A stretch of 26,642 bases of DNA, taken from contig CABSBF010000027.1 in NCBI GenBank assembly GCA_902475855.1, positions 1 through 26,642 of the forward strand. The letters are read 5' to 3'. Shown here piece by piece: positions 15,787-22,438 of this stretch; positions within the stretch are counted from its first letter, which is position 1, and every line of letters begins with the position of its first letter. The notes under the pieces were generated by a model. That model saw only the letters and a program-made list of their open reading frames with translations. It was not told the DNA's origin and did no database searches. The DNA comes from an uncultured Eubacteriales bacterium (GTDB lineage Bacteria > Bacillota > Clostridia > Oscillospirales > Oscillospiraceae). The translations under genes were made by a program, and so were the position numbers.

Positions 15787-15908
15787 TTGTGTGTTCTCCT
15801 TTTCGTTTTTACCTCCACACCCCTCATCTCTCCCGTCCACCGGAAAGCCGGCACTGGGACGGAACATCCGGGCGTGTGTGGTGTTTTGATGTCGCGCTTT
15901 TCGCACGC
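15787..15908 (-). promoter_or_regulatory. structured 5' leader of rpsB
   Basis: On the minus strand the leader folds into nested stems: an outer stem CCACAC/GTGTGG (plus 15876-15881 with 15815-15820), an inner stem GTCC/GGAC (15857-15860 with 15835-15838) and a tip stem CCGG/CCGG (15848-15851 with 15840-15843) around a 4-nt loop. The outer stem ends about 20 nt before the ribosome binding site. This is the position and size expected of an autoregulatory ribosomal-protein leader that S2 would bind. No known consensus was matched. Confidence 0.45.
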
Positions 15909-15914
15909 CGTATT

Positions 15915-15943
15915 ATTATATCCCGTGTTCCCCCAGATTTCAA
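15915..15943 (-). promoter_or_regulatory. promoter of rpsB-tsf
   Basis: On the minus strand: TTGAAA (plus 15938-15943), 17-nt spacer, TATAAT (plus 15915-15920), with an A/T-rich region upstream of the -35 box that could serve as an UP element. Confidence 0.85.
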
Positions 15944-15987
15944 GAACTTTTTTGCAAAATTTTGAAGTTTTTTCGTCAATTCCGGGC

Positions 15988-16016
15988 AAAAAAATCTGAC
16001 CGGCATCTGCGGTCAG
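15988..16016 (-). terminator. terminator of sigG-ylmC/ymxH
   Basis: CTGACCG (15996-16002) and CGGTCAG (16010-16016) form a 7-bp stem with a 7-nt loop, followed on the minus strand by seven T (plus 15988-15994). The stem includes the stop codon of the gene ending at 16013. It separates this unit from the rpsB promoter. Confidence 0.9.
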
Positions 16017-16291
16017 AAGATATTTTTCTTTGCCCGCGGAATACGGGTCTTCTCCAGTTCCGTTTCGATCAGAATGATGTCGTCTCCGATGCGCTGGATA
16101 CACTGCCACGGAATGACGTAGTCATCCCGCCGCCCCGCCACGCCAAGGAATCTGCAAGGTCCCGGTACAACAATCGCCGTAATTCTGCCCGTTTTGAGGT
16201 CAACCTCCACGTCTGAAACGAACCCCAGCCGTGCGCCATCGCAGATATTGACAACCTCCCGGCATTTCAGGCTGGAAAACCGTTTTCCCAT
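16013..16291 (-). CDS. YlmC/YmxH-family PRC-barrel sporulation protein
   Basis: A 92-residue protein with one PRC-barrel-like domain. The family signature is clear: KCREVVNICDGARLGFVSDVEVDLKTGRITAIVVPG, then DDYVIPWQCIQRIGDDIILIE. Members of the YlmC/YmxH group are found in spore formers, often next to sigG or in sporulation operons. Their precise role is not known. It lies 77 nt downstream of sigG on the same strand, with a large hairpin between them, and shares its terminator. Confidence 0.88.
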   Translation of the reverse strand: MGKRFSSLKCREVVNICDGARLGFVSDVEVDLKTGRITAIVVPGPCRFLGVAGRRDDYVIPWQCIQRIGDDIILIETELEKTRIPRAKKNIF

Positions 16292-16320
16292 ACGCTCACC
16301 GCCTTTTCCTCAAAGCCTAT

Positions 16321-16355
16321 GCGGTGCGCGGCGGAAATATTCCGCCACACACCGC
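16321..16355 (-). promoter_or_regulatory. 16-bp hairpin between sigG and the YlmC/YmxH gene
   Basis: GCGGTGCGCGGCGGAA (16321-16336) pairs with TTCCGCCACACACCGC (16340-16355) around a 3-nt loop. On the transcribed minus strand all 16 positions can pair, two of them as G-T. No T run follows it on the minus strand, so it is probably a processing or stability element that can uncouple the two genes. Confidence 0.55.
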
Positions 16356-16368
16356 CGCCGGATTCTGA

Positions 16369-17148
16369 TTATGACACACAGATTGCTTTGCGGATGCTGG
16401 AAATGGCGTTCTTTTCCAATCTTGACACCTGTGCCTGAGAGATCCCCACCTCGGACGCAACCTCCATCTGCGTTTTTCCGTCGAAAAAACGCAGCGCGAG
16501 GATGCGCTTTTCCCGCTCTCCCAAAGCAGAGATTGCCTCCCGCAGCGCAATGCGCTCGGTCCAACGTTCATCCGTGTTCTTGGTATCGCGCACCTGATCC
16601 ATCACCGTCAAGGGATCGCCGCCGTCGGAATAAACCGGCTCGTACAGCGAGAGCGGCGCGGAAATGGCATCCATTGCATTGACCACAGCTTCCTCCGGCA
16701 CCTCCAGGCGCTTTGCAATTTCCGCAAAAGTCGGCTCGCGCGCGTTCTCGGCAACCATCGCTTCCTTGCACTGCAAAACGCGGTAGGCCATGTCGCGCAC
16801 ACTCCGGCTGACGCGCATGGCGCTGTTGTCGCGCAGGTATCTGCGGATCTCGCCTGCGATCATCGGCACGCCGTAGGTGCTGAATTTCACATTCAGATCG
16901 ACATCAAAATTGGAAATCGCCTTCAAAAGGCCCACGCAGCCAACCTGAAACAGATCGTCCGGGCTCTCTCCCCTGCCGAGGAACTTCTGAATGACCGACA
17001 GCACCAGCCGAAGATTTCCTTCGATCAGCCGCTGGCGCGCCTCCTCGTCTCCTTCGCGGCTGCGCCGGAGCAGCCGCACCATTTCGTCGTTTTTGATCGT
17101 TTTCAACTGCGCCGTGTTGATGCCGCTGATCTCGACCTTGCCCTGCAT
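16369..17148 (-). CDS. sigG: sporulation sigma factor SigG (forespore, late)
   Basis: A 259-residue sigma-70 family factor that directs late forespore transcription. The N terminus KVEISGINTAQLKTIKNDEM closely resembles the SigG signature. Region 2 contains NLRLVLSVIQKF, DDLFQVGCVGLLKAISNFD and FSTYGVPMIAGEIRRYLRD. Region 3 follows (VSRSVRDMAYRVLQCKEA), and region 4 ends in MEVASEVGISQAQVSRLEKNAISSIR. The start is put at 17148 because GGAGG is 9 nt upstream; an ATG at 17157 abuts that GGAGG with no spacing. The presence of SigG is the main evidence for an endospore-forming lineage. I see no clear sigA-type promoter upstream; sigG is usually read by SigF/SigG. Confidence 0.94.
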   Translation of the reverse strand: MQGKVEISGINTAQLKTIKNDEMVRLLRRSREGDEEARQRLIEGNLRLVLSVIQKFLGRGESPDDLFQVGCVGLLKAISNFDVDLNVKFSTYGVPMIAGEIRRYLRDNSAMRVSRSVRDMAYRVLQCKEAMVAENAREPTFAEIAKRLEVPEEAVVNAMDAISAPLSLYEPVYSDGGDPLTVMDQVRDTKNTDERWTERIALREAISALGEREKRILALRFFDGKTQMEVASEVGISQAQVSRLEKNAISSIRKAICVS

Positions 17149-17334
17149 ACCTTCCATCCTCCAACAGTTTCTGTCTCTCCGGGTGAATCGTTCCCTTTTC
17201 CCAAGAGCGCCTTCCTACTGCACAGTATTTCCCATGTCCGGAATTTGATACGGCGCACGCTCACAATTCCGACAGCAATTCCCGGTCAAGCGTGTCGCAG
17301 CTTTGGAGAATCTGACAAATTTTGTTTTCAGTGC

Positions 17335-17363
17335 TTTACAAGAGGCCATATTCGTGCTAGGAT
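17335..17363 (+). promoter_or_regulatory. promoter of the pyrR operon
   Basis: TTTACA (17335-17340), 17-nt spacer, TAGGAT (17358-17363). The start would be near 17370, leaving a leader of about 160 nt with the PyrR element and a terminator. Confidence 0.55.
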
Positions 17364-17369
17364 TGGCAA

Positions 17370-17470
17370 AACGTATTCTTTAAGAGCGGTACAGAGAGAC
17401 CGACAAGGATGCAGAATCAGGAGAACCATACGGGCTTTTTCTGCCCGTCTGTCTTGTCATGCAGTTTATG
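17370..17470 (+). promoter_or_regulatory. PyrR-binding element and antiterminator region
   Basis: The segment 17391-17408 (ACAGAGAGACCGACAAGG) contains the CAGAGAG loop and the downstream AAGG of PyrR-binding hairpins, closed here by CGGT (17387-17390)/ACCG (17399-17402). GACAAG (17402-17407) can pair with CTTGTC (17453-17458) over an inner ACGGGC/GCCCGT hairpin (17430-17435 with 17443-17448). PyrR bound to UMP would stabilise this anti-antiterminator and so favour the terminator at 17471. This matches the standard Gram-positive pyr attenuation mechanism. Confidence 0.8.
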
Positions 17471-17499
17471 CCTTGCCGCTCTCGCGGCAAGGTTTTTTT
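17471..17499 (+). terminator. pyr leader attenuator terminator
   Basis: CCTTGCCGC (17471-17479) and GCGGCAAGG (17484-17492) form a perfect 9-bp stem with a 4-nt loop, followed by seven T. It lies 32 nt before the pyrR start codon. Confidence 0.92.
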
Positions 17500-17531
17500 G
17501 TACCCTTGCGCCGCTTCGGATCGGAGGAACT

Positions 17532-18077
17532 ATGACCACCATTGAGCTTACCGACGCATCCGCGTTTGAGCGCACACTGCGCAGACTGGCGCATCAGATT
17601 CTGGAAAACAACGCTCCGGAAAATCTGATTCTCGCAGGCATTCTTCGCCGCGGTGTGCCTCTGGCGGAGCGTCTGGCCGACATGATGGAAGAATTCGCCG
17701 GCATTCGGCCGCGGGTCGAAACGCTGGACATCACCCTCTACCGGGACGATCTCCACGAATTCTCTGCCCAGCCGCGCGTTCGTCCGGCGCACTTTTCCTG
17801 CCCCGTCGAGGGAAAGACCGTCATTTTGGTCGATGACGTCATCTACACCGGCCGGACTGCCCGTGCTGCGATGGAAGCCGTCATACGCATGGGGCGTCCG
17901 GCGCGCATCCGTCTGGCGGTCATGGTGGATCGCGGCCATCGCGAGCTGCCGATCAATCCGGAATATGTCGGTAAAAACGTTCCCACTGCGCGGGACGAAC
18001 AGGTGAATGTACTTACGCCGCAGTATGACGGCGCATGGGGCATTCTTCTGCTGAAGCCCGTTGCTGCACCGCAATAA
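17532..18077 (+). CDS. pyrR: PyrR bifunctional pyr regulator / uracil phosphoribosyltransferase
   Basis: A 181-residue protein of the PyrR family. The PRPP-binding motif is VILVDDVIYTGRTARA (97-112). The N-terminal LRRLAHQILENN and 'LAGILRRGVPLAERLAD' blocks and the VETLDITLYRDD segment are those of PyrR. It binds pyr mRNA leaders in response to UMP and also makes UMP from uracil and PRPP. The ATG at 17532 has GGAGG 5 nt upstream and a family-like N terminus; the frame extends upstream into the leader but without support. It is followed 27 nt later by the uracil permease gene, so the operon is salvage-directed and autoregulated through its own leader. Confidence 0.94.
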   Translation: MTTIELTDASAFERTLRRLAHQILENNAPENLILAGILRRGVPLAERLADMMEEFAGIRPRVETLDITLYRDDLHEFSAQPRVRPAHFSCPVEGKTVILVDDVIYTGRTARAAMEAVIRMGRPARIRLAVMVDRGHRELPINPEYVGKNVPTARDEQVNVLTPQYDGAWGILLLKPVAAPQ

Positions 18078-18104
18078 GAAATACATCAAACGGAGGAAAT
18101 GAAA

Positions 18105-19487
18105 ATGAACATGATCTATGGAGTCAAGGACAAGCCGAAATTCGGCCAGACGCTGATCTTTGCGATCCAACAGCTTCTGGCCATCATGGCGGCGACGCTG
18201 GTCGTCCCCGTAATCATCAACGGCACGACCGGAAGCACCCTCAGCCCCGCGGCCGCGCTGCTCGGTGCCGGTATCGGCACGCTCGTGTATCTTCTCTTCA
18301 CCAAATTCCGCAGCCCGGTTTTCCTCGGCAGTTCCTTTGCCTTCCTCGGCAGCATGGCCGCGGCCTTCGCAGGCGGCGTCTCCATGTCCCTCGGCTATGT
18401 TGGTCTTATCATCGGCGCCGTATTTGCAGGTCTTGTCTACGTGATCATTGCTCTGATTGTTAAGATTGCCGGCGTCGGCTGGATTCAGAAGCTCATGCCC
18501 GTCGTGGTCATCGGGCCCACGGTCGCCATCATTGGTCTGTCCCTGGCCGGAAACGCCGTTTCTGATCTGGTAACCGGCAGCGTCACGGATGCCGCAGGCA
18601 CGGTGCTCGCCTCCCCTCTCATCACGCTCCTGTGCGGACTTGTCTCGCTCTTTGTGACTATGCTCTGCTCCACCTACGGCAAGAAAATGGTTCGCCTTAT
18701 TCCCTTTATTCTCGGCATCCTCGCAGGCTATGCTGTCGCAGCGATTTTCACCGTCATCGGCGGCGCAGCCGACTGTGATGCGCTCAAGGTTCTCGACTTC
18801 AGCAAGCTCAGCGTTCTCTGGCAGGATGGTGTCACGCTCAAAACCTTCATCAACTATGAGCTCATCACGAAAGATCTTGTGTTCCTCAAAGCCCTTCCCG
18901 GCCTGAAGGAGCTGAACTGGAGCTACGTGAGCGCCATTGCCGTGGCTTATGTGCCGGTTGCCTTCGTGGTATTCGCGGAGCATATCGCAGACCATGAAAA
19001 CATTTCCTCCATCATCGGCCACGATCTTCTGGTTGACCCCGGCCTTTCCCGCACGCTTCTGGGCGACGGCATCGGCTCCATGGCCGGTGCTTTCCTCGGC
19101 GGCTGCCCCAACACCACTTACGGCGAATCCGTCGCCTGCGTTGCCATTACGCGCAATGCCTCCGTTGTAACTCTGATTGCCACTGCCTTCTGTGCTATTG
19201 TCGTCAGCTTTTTCTCTCCCTTCGTCGCCTTCGTCAACTCCATTCCCGGCTGTGTCATGGGCGGCACCTGCGTCGCGCTCTATGGCTTTATCGCCGTGTC
19301 CGGTCTGAAAATGATTCAGAACGTCGACCTCGGCAAGAACCACAATCTCTTCGTCGTCAGCACCATTTTGGTCACCGGCATCGGCGGTCTCTCACTGACC
19401 TTCGGCAAAATCACGGTCACACCCGTTGCAGTCGCGCTGATCCTCGGTATCCTTGCAAACCTCATCCTCAAGCACGAAAAGGAGTAA
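18105..19487 (+). CDS. uraA: uracil permease (NCS2 family)
   Basis: A 460-residue transporter of the NCS2 nucleobase:cation symporter group with about 14 hydrophobic segments. Family marks include QQLLAIMAATLVVPVI near the N terminus, VVVIGPTVAIIGLSLA in the middle, and the substrate-site block AEHIADHENISSIIGHDLL with GCPNTTYGES shortly after, as in UraA/PyrP. The start at 18105 is preferred because GGAGG is 8 nt upstream; ATG 18099 is only 2 nt from it. It lies behind pyrR under the same attenuator, so uptake of uracil is shut down when UMP is plentiful. A perfect 22-bp terminator follows. Confidence 0.94.
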   Translation: MNMIYGVKDKPKFGQTLIFAIQQLLAIMAATLVVPVIINGTTGSTLSPAAALLGAGIGTLVYLLFTKFRSPVFLGSSFAFLGSMAAAFAGGVSMSLGYVGLIIGAVFAGLVYVIIALIVKIAGVGWIQKLMPVVVIGPTVAIIGLSLAGNAVSDLVTGSVTDAAGTVLASPLITLLCGLVSLFVTMLCSTYGKKMVRLIPFILGILAGYAVAAIFTVIGGAADCDALKVLDFSKLSVLWQDGVTLKTFINYELITKDLVFLKALPGLKELNWSYVSAIAVAYVPVAFVVFAEHIADHENISSIIGHDLLVDPGLSRTLLGDGIGSMAGAFLGGCPNTTYGESVACVAITRNASVVTLIATAFCAIVVSFFSPFVAFVNSIPGCVMGGTCVALYGFIAVSGLKMIQNVDLGKNHNLFVVSTILVTGIGGLSLTFGKITVTPVAVALILGILANLILKHEKE

Positions 19488-19505
19488 TCGCAGAAGCGAA
19501 CCTCC

Positions 19506-19553
19506 AACAAACGCAGAGGGCCTCCGGTTTTCCGGAGGCCCTCTGCGTTTGTT
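19506..19553. terminator. two-way terminator with perfect 22-bp stem
   Basis: The arms 19506-19527 and 19532-19553 are perfect 22-nt complements around TTTT. The outer ends are AACAAA and TTTGTT. The structure lies between the convergent uracil permease and hydrolase genes and includes the first two bases of the hydrolase TAA stop. Confidence 0.88.
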
Positions 19554-20508
19554 ATTCATCCAAAAAGCTGAAAATCCGTTCAAGATAGTCATGCAGCACG
19601 TCGTTTTCCGTTGAAAAAAGTTCATGCTTCTGTTCCGGATAATTGACCAGCCGTGCTCCGGCCACCCGCCGGGCAAAGATTCTTTGTGCATCCGCACGCA
19701 CTTGAGAATCGCGCCCCGCACAGAACACCAGTACCGGCACGCAGATTTTCCGGCAGTTTTTCCGGCGCAGAACCCTGCGCCGAAGCGCCAGTGATTCATA
19801 GACCCAACGGTTTGTTGCCCCGGCTGTCTGATAGGCAGGATTTTCAATCCGGCATTTCATGTTCCAGCGGAAGCGAGCCTCGCTTCCGGCACTGCTTTCC
19901 TCCAATCTTGCGTTCGGGTTAAAGGTGCTGCGAAAAAGCGCACTCGTTTTCTTCTGTCCACGGCAAAGCAGCAGCGCCGCGCCGCTCAGTGCTGCCGGAT
20001 ACGGCACATCCGCCGCTTTGGGGCAGAAGAGCGGCGCAGACAGCACCGCCTTAGCAAGCTCACCCGGATATTCCTGCAAATGCCGCGCGCCGACGCCGCC
20101 GCCCATGGAATGCGCATAAAGATAGATTGGAAGCGTCTTTGTATATCTGCGGAAGCGCTCGATAAAGCAGTGCAGGTCATGCACATAATCGTCAAACCGA
20201 TCCACATGGATCACGCCGCCGGAATCGTGTCCGCGCTGCGTCGGCAGAAAAACATGGTAGCCGTGGTTCAGAAAATACCATGCCATCTCCAGATATTTCC
20301 CCGGAAATTCAGTAAAGCCGTGCAGAATCACGACCGCACCGGCGGCGTTCTCCGCCAGATAGCCCTCCCAGCCCAGCTCAGTTCCATCGAAGGAAGCAAA
20401 ACGTTCCGTCAGAAGATAGGGCGTCAGGCGTTCTCGGATGCCGTTCAGCGTCTCAATATAGCGGGACTCGTCGATCAGGTCTGTCCGCTCCGGATGAAAA
20501 TACTTCAT
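19552..20508 (-). CDS. alpha/beta hydrolase (monoacylglycerol lipase/lysophospholipase type)
   Basis: A 318-residue serine hydrolase. The nucleophile elbow is AHSMGG with Ser134. The oxyanion block VVILHGFTE is at 59-67. The acid is probably Asp267 (CAGRDSQV) and the histidine His295 (QKHEL). A large cap-domain stretch is inserted between residues 165 and 245. The sequence order (LHGFTE, GHDSGG, AHSMGG, GRDSQV, KHEL) fits the Hydrolase_4/lysophospholipase group. No signal peptide is seen, so it is probably cytosolic. ATG 20508 follows GGGAGG by 6-7 nt. It has its own promoter and faces away from a second alpha/beta hydrolase gene. The substrate is unknown. Confidence 0.88.
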   Translation of the reverse strand: MKYFHPERTDLIDESRYIETLNGIRERLTPYLLTERFASFDGTELGWEGYLAENAAGAVVILHGFTEFPGKYLEMAWYFLNHGYHVFLPTQRGHDSGGVIHVDRFDDYVHDLHCFIERFRRYTKTLPIYLYAHSMGGGVGARHLQEYPGELAKAVLSAPLFCPKAADVPYPAALSGAALLLCRGQKKTSALFRSTFNPNARLEESSAGSEARFRWNMKCRIENPAYQTAGATNRWVYESLALRRRVLRRKNCRKICVPVLVFCAGRDSQVRADAQRIFARRVAGARLVNYPEQKHELFSTENDVLHDYLERIFSFLDE

Positions 20509-20538
20509 GGCCGCCTCCCGTGTTTTACTACTGCGCTC

Positions 20539-20566
20539 ATTATAGCACAAACGGCGTCTCACGCAA
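20539..20566 (-). promoter_or_regulatory. promoter of the minus-strand hydrolase gene
   Basis: On the minus strand: TTGCGT (plus 20561-20566), 16-nt spacer, TATAAT (plus 20539-20544). The leader is about 25 nt. No equally clear promoter was found for the divergent gene at 20616. Confidence 0.65.
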
Positions 20567-20615
20567 GGATGAAATTCCTTCCGGCGGGCATACTGACGAA
20601 AAAGGAGCTTGTACC

Positions 20616-21461
20616 ATGCTTTTACTTCTGCTGCTGACGGTCATTATTGTCTATGAGCGCTGCTTCCGCCGCTACGATGCGCCTGAGGTCTTTGAGTTTG
20701 CCTGCCGCAGGATGTCCTTTCGCAGCGGAAGGCACAAGCTGCAGGGCTATCTCTTTGGCGAGGGCGAATGCCTTGTTGTTATGGCAGCCGGGCTGGGAAA
20801 CAGCGTCTGTCACTACAGCCCGCAGATCCGCTATTTTCTGGAGGCCGGCAAATGCGTCTTCGCCTTCGACTATACCGGCTGCTTTGAAAGCGAGGGCCGC
20901 ACCTGCCGCGGATTTCCGCAGGCTTTGGATGATTTACGGGCAGCGCTGGACTTTTTATATGAGAACGCCCTTTTTGGGAGCAGGCGGCTATGTCTGTTCG
21001 GCCACAGCATGGGCGGCTATGCCGTGTGCAGCATTCTCTCCGAGTGCAGCGCCGATGCCGCCGTAAGCGTCGGCGGTGTCAACAGCGCCATGGAGGCAAC
21101 CGTCTCCGGCGTATACCACTACTTCGGACGGCTTGCTTTTCTGCATTATCCCTTTCTGTATGTCTATCAGCGTCTTCGTTTTGGGCGGCGCGCTCTGCTG
21201 CGCAGTGCTGCCGATGGCGCACGGAATGCCCGCGCTCTCCTGCTTGTCAACGGCATCCACGACTGGATTGCGCCGCTCGACCGCGCTTCCGTCGTATCTC
21301 ACATTGGGCAGATCAAAAACAATAGTGTGCAGTGCCTTCTCTGGGGCGAGGAGGGGCGCGACGGTCACGCCGACCTGCTTTTCGGCAGTCAGCCATCAGA
21401 GGCAAATCCCCTGCTGATGTCACGAATCAATGCTTTTTTTGATGAAGCTGCCGCACTCTGA
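20616..21461 (+). CDS. alpha/beta hydrolase with N-terminal hydrophobic segment
   Basis: A 281-residue serine hydrolase. The elbow is FGHSMGGY with Ser131; the likely acid is Asp216 (GIHDWIAP) and the histidine His251 (DGHADLLF). The N terminus is a run of Leu/Ile/Val (residues 1-13) that could be a membrane anchor or uncleaved signal. The first strand block reads VVMAAGLGNS, without the usual HG, so the oxyanion region differs from the neighbour. AAAGGAG lies 9 nt before the ATG at 20616; the frame extends to 20520 without a ribosome binding site. It is divergent from another alpha/beta hydrolase gene. The two proteins share the fold but little sequence outside the elbow. Confidence 0.87.
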   Translation: MLLLLLLTVIIVYERCFRRYDAPEVFEFACRRMSFRSGRHKLQGYLFGEGECLVVMAAGLGNSVCHYSPQIRYFLEAGKCVFAFDYTGCFESEGRTCRGFPQALDDLRAALDFLYENALFGSRRLCLFGHSMGGYAVCSILSECSADAAVSVGGVNSAMEATVSGVYHYFGRLAFLHYPFLYVYQRLRFGRRALLRSAADGARNARALLLVNGIHDWIAPLDRASVVSHIGQIKNNSVQCLLWGEEGRDGHADLLFGSQPSEANPLLMSRINAFFDEAAAL

Positions 21462-21502
21462 GCTGTACACGCAAAAAAATGTCAGAATTTCAGAAATAAT
21501 TC

Positions 21503-21531
21503 TTGACAAGGCAGTCCTGTGTTGATATAAT
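21503..21531 (+). promoter_or_regulatory. promoter of tRNA-Thr
   Basis: TTGACA (21503-21508), 17-nt spacer, TATAAT (21526-21531): a perfect consensus promoter, about 20 nt before the tRNA 5' end. Confidence 0.93.
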
Positions 21532-21551
21532 ATGGGAGCTGTCTGTGAGAT

Positions 21552-21627
<76 letters not shown>

Positions 21628-21633
21628 ATATTT

Positions 21634-21667
21634 ACCGCTTGAAACCACACGGTTTTGAGCGGTTTTT
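21634..21667 (+). terminator. terminator of tRNA-Thr
   Basis: ACCGCT-TG-AAACC (21634-21646) pairs with GGTTT-TG-AGCGGT (21651-21663), with two G-T pairs and a 4-nt loop, followed by TTTTATTT. Confidence 0.85.
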
Positions 21668-21726
21668 ATTTGTTTTTCGAACTTTCAAGAGCGTTTCGGC
21701 GTTTTGACGAACGACCTGATTTTTGA

Positions 21727-21750
21727 AAAACCCATACAAAAACCCATACA
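21727..21750. repeat. tandem 12-bp repeat, possible integrase arm site
   Basis: Two exact copies of AAAACCCATACA lie head to tail, 100 nt beyond the tRNA 3' end. Tandem short repeats at this distance from an attachment core are typical of arm-type sites of tyrosine integrases, but no integrase gene is visible nearby. The stretch from 21668 to 21845 otherwise shows no convincing gene. Confidence 0.45.
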
Positions 21751-21845
21751 GCCAACGGAATACGGTGAACAAATCGGTCCCGTCCGGCCTCGCTATGCTG
21801 ATGGCCTTGCCCGGGCTTCCGTGAATACCGTTGCAAATCACGACG

Positions 21846-21995
21846 CTATCCCTTGCCGGGCTTTGCATTACGGGCGGCTTCGCGCGTCATAAGCTCCATA
21901 GCGATAGCCATAGCCCGCTGCGGGTCTTTTGCGCTTCTGATAAGTGCTATAATCCGATCTTCGGCGGCTGGGTTGCATCCCGTTTGATTGTCCAT
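21846..21995 (-). CDS. 49-residue helical mini-protein, last of a small-gene operon
   Basis: A short frame starting MDNQTGCNPAAEDRIIALIR and ending in REAARNAKPGKG. The core RIIALIRSAKDPQRAMAIAMELMTRE is two amphipathic helices with a turn, like the mini-proteins encoded just upstream. The ATG at 21995 lies 4 nt after the stop of the previous gene; a longer reading to 22055 has no ribosome binding site and overlaps that gene. There is an AAGGCGG stretch 12 nt upstream. I recognise no family name. Short proteins of this type are common in Firmicutes prophages and conjugative elements. It is the final gene of the six-gene minus-strand operon. Confidence 0.6.
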   Translation of the reverse strand: MDNQTGCNPAAEDRIIALIRSAKDPQRAMAIAMELMTREAARNAKPGKG

Positions 21996-21999
21996 TTTT

Positions 22000-22128
22000 T
22001 CATTCCGCCTTTCTTTTTGGTCGCAGCGCTGCGCGGATGAACCGCAGCAGCGCATAGACTTCTTCCTCGTTTGCCGCCTTGAGCAGCTCGACCGCCTCCG
22101 CGATCATGTCTTTCTTTTCTTCGCTCAT
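22000..22128 (-). CDS. 42-residue helical mini-protein
   Basis: The frame starts MSEEKKDMIAEAVELLK and continues AANEEEVYALLRFIRAALRPKRKAE. It is two short amphipathic helices separated by a charged turn, ending in a basic tail. Its middle resembles the 51-residue protein at 22269-22424: AEAxxLLxAxxEE followed by Y and F at matching places. The start overlaps the stop of the gene before it by 4 nt (ATGA), so translation is coupled. The function is unknown; the 'ELL..EE..Y.LLRFIR' pattern is widespread in mobile elements of Firmicutes and may mediate protein contacts. It is too short for most gene callers. Confidence 0.65.
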   Translation of the reverse strand: MSEEKKDMIAEAVELLKAANEEEVYALLRFIRAALRPKRKAE

Positions 22129-22253
22129 TGTCCCGCTCTCCCTCTGCCGTCTGCTGGCGCTGCTATATCATGCAGCCGGGAAAGATATGCGGCCCGCTCC
22201 GGCTCCGGCAGCATTTTGATCAATTCGATGATCTCTGCGATTTGCTCCTGCAT
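22125..22253 (-). CDS. 42-residue helical mini-protein
   Basis: The frame starts MQEQIAEIIELIKMLPEPE and continues RAAYLSRLHDIAAPADGRGRAGQ. The helical N-terminal half (IAEIIELIK) aligns with IAEAVELLK of the next gene, so the two are probably paralogues; the tail is different. GGAGGG lies 7 nt before the ATG. The stop overlaps the following start by 4 nt (ATGA). The gene before ends 15 nt upstream. The function is unknown. Confidence 0.65.
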   Translation of the reverse strand: MQEQIAEIIELIKMLPEPERAAYLSRLHDIAAPADGRGRAGQ

Positions 22254-22268
22254 TCAGATTCCCTCCTA

Positions 22269-22424
22269 TCACTGAATCAGCTTTAGAAATTTGACTGTCT
22301 GGTAGATAATCTCCTCTGAGGACGCTTCCAGAAGCGCCAGCGCCTCGGCCAGCAGCTTCCGCTTGCTCGGTGTCATGTTCTGCCATCGCTCCGCGCAGCG
22401 GGTTTCTTCCGTGAAATACCTCAT
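22269..22424 (-). CDS. 51-residue helical mini-protein
   Basis: The frame starts MRYFTEETRCAERWQNM and continues TPSKRKLLAEALALLEASS, then EEIIYQTVKFLKLIQ. The last 30 residues align with the protein encoded at 22000-22128 (about 10 identities in 28), which points to gene duplication within the operon. A strong ribosome binding site (GGAGGTGGAG) ends 4 nt before the ATG. It starts 14 nt after the preceding gene. The N-terminal 18 residues are unique to this copy. The function is unknown. Confidence 0.7.
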   Translation of the reverse strand: MRYFTEETRCAERWQNMTPSKRKLLAEALALLEASSEEIIYQTVKFLKLIQ

Positions 22425-22438
22425 GTTCTCCACCTCCT

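Noticed and set aside
17466..19343. 625-codon open frame on the minus strand
   Set aside because: It runs opposite pyrR and the uracil permease gene and through their leader. Its product is a low-complexity mix of Asp, Glu, Gly and His, typical of an antisense frame.
21632..21868. 78-codon minus-strand frame ending next to the tRNA
   Set aside because: No ribosome binding site, it runs through the tandem repeat and the tRNA terminator, and it overlaps the end of the mini-protein gene. Not integrase-like.
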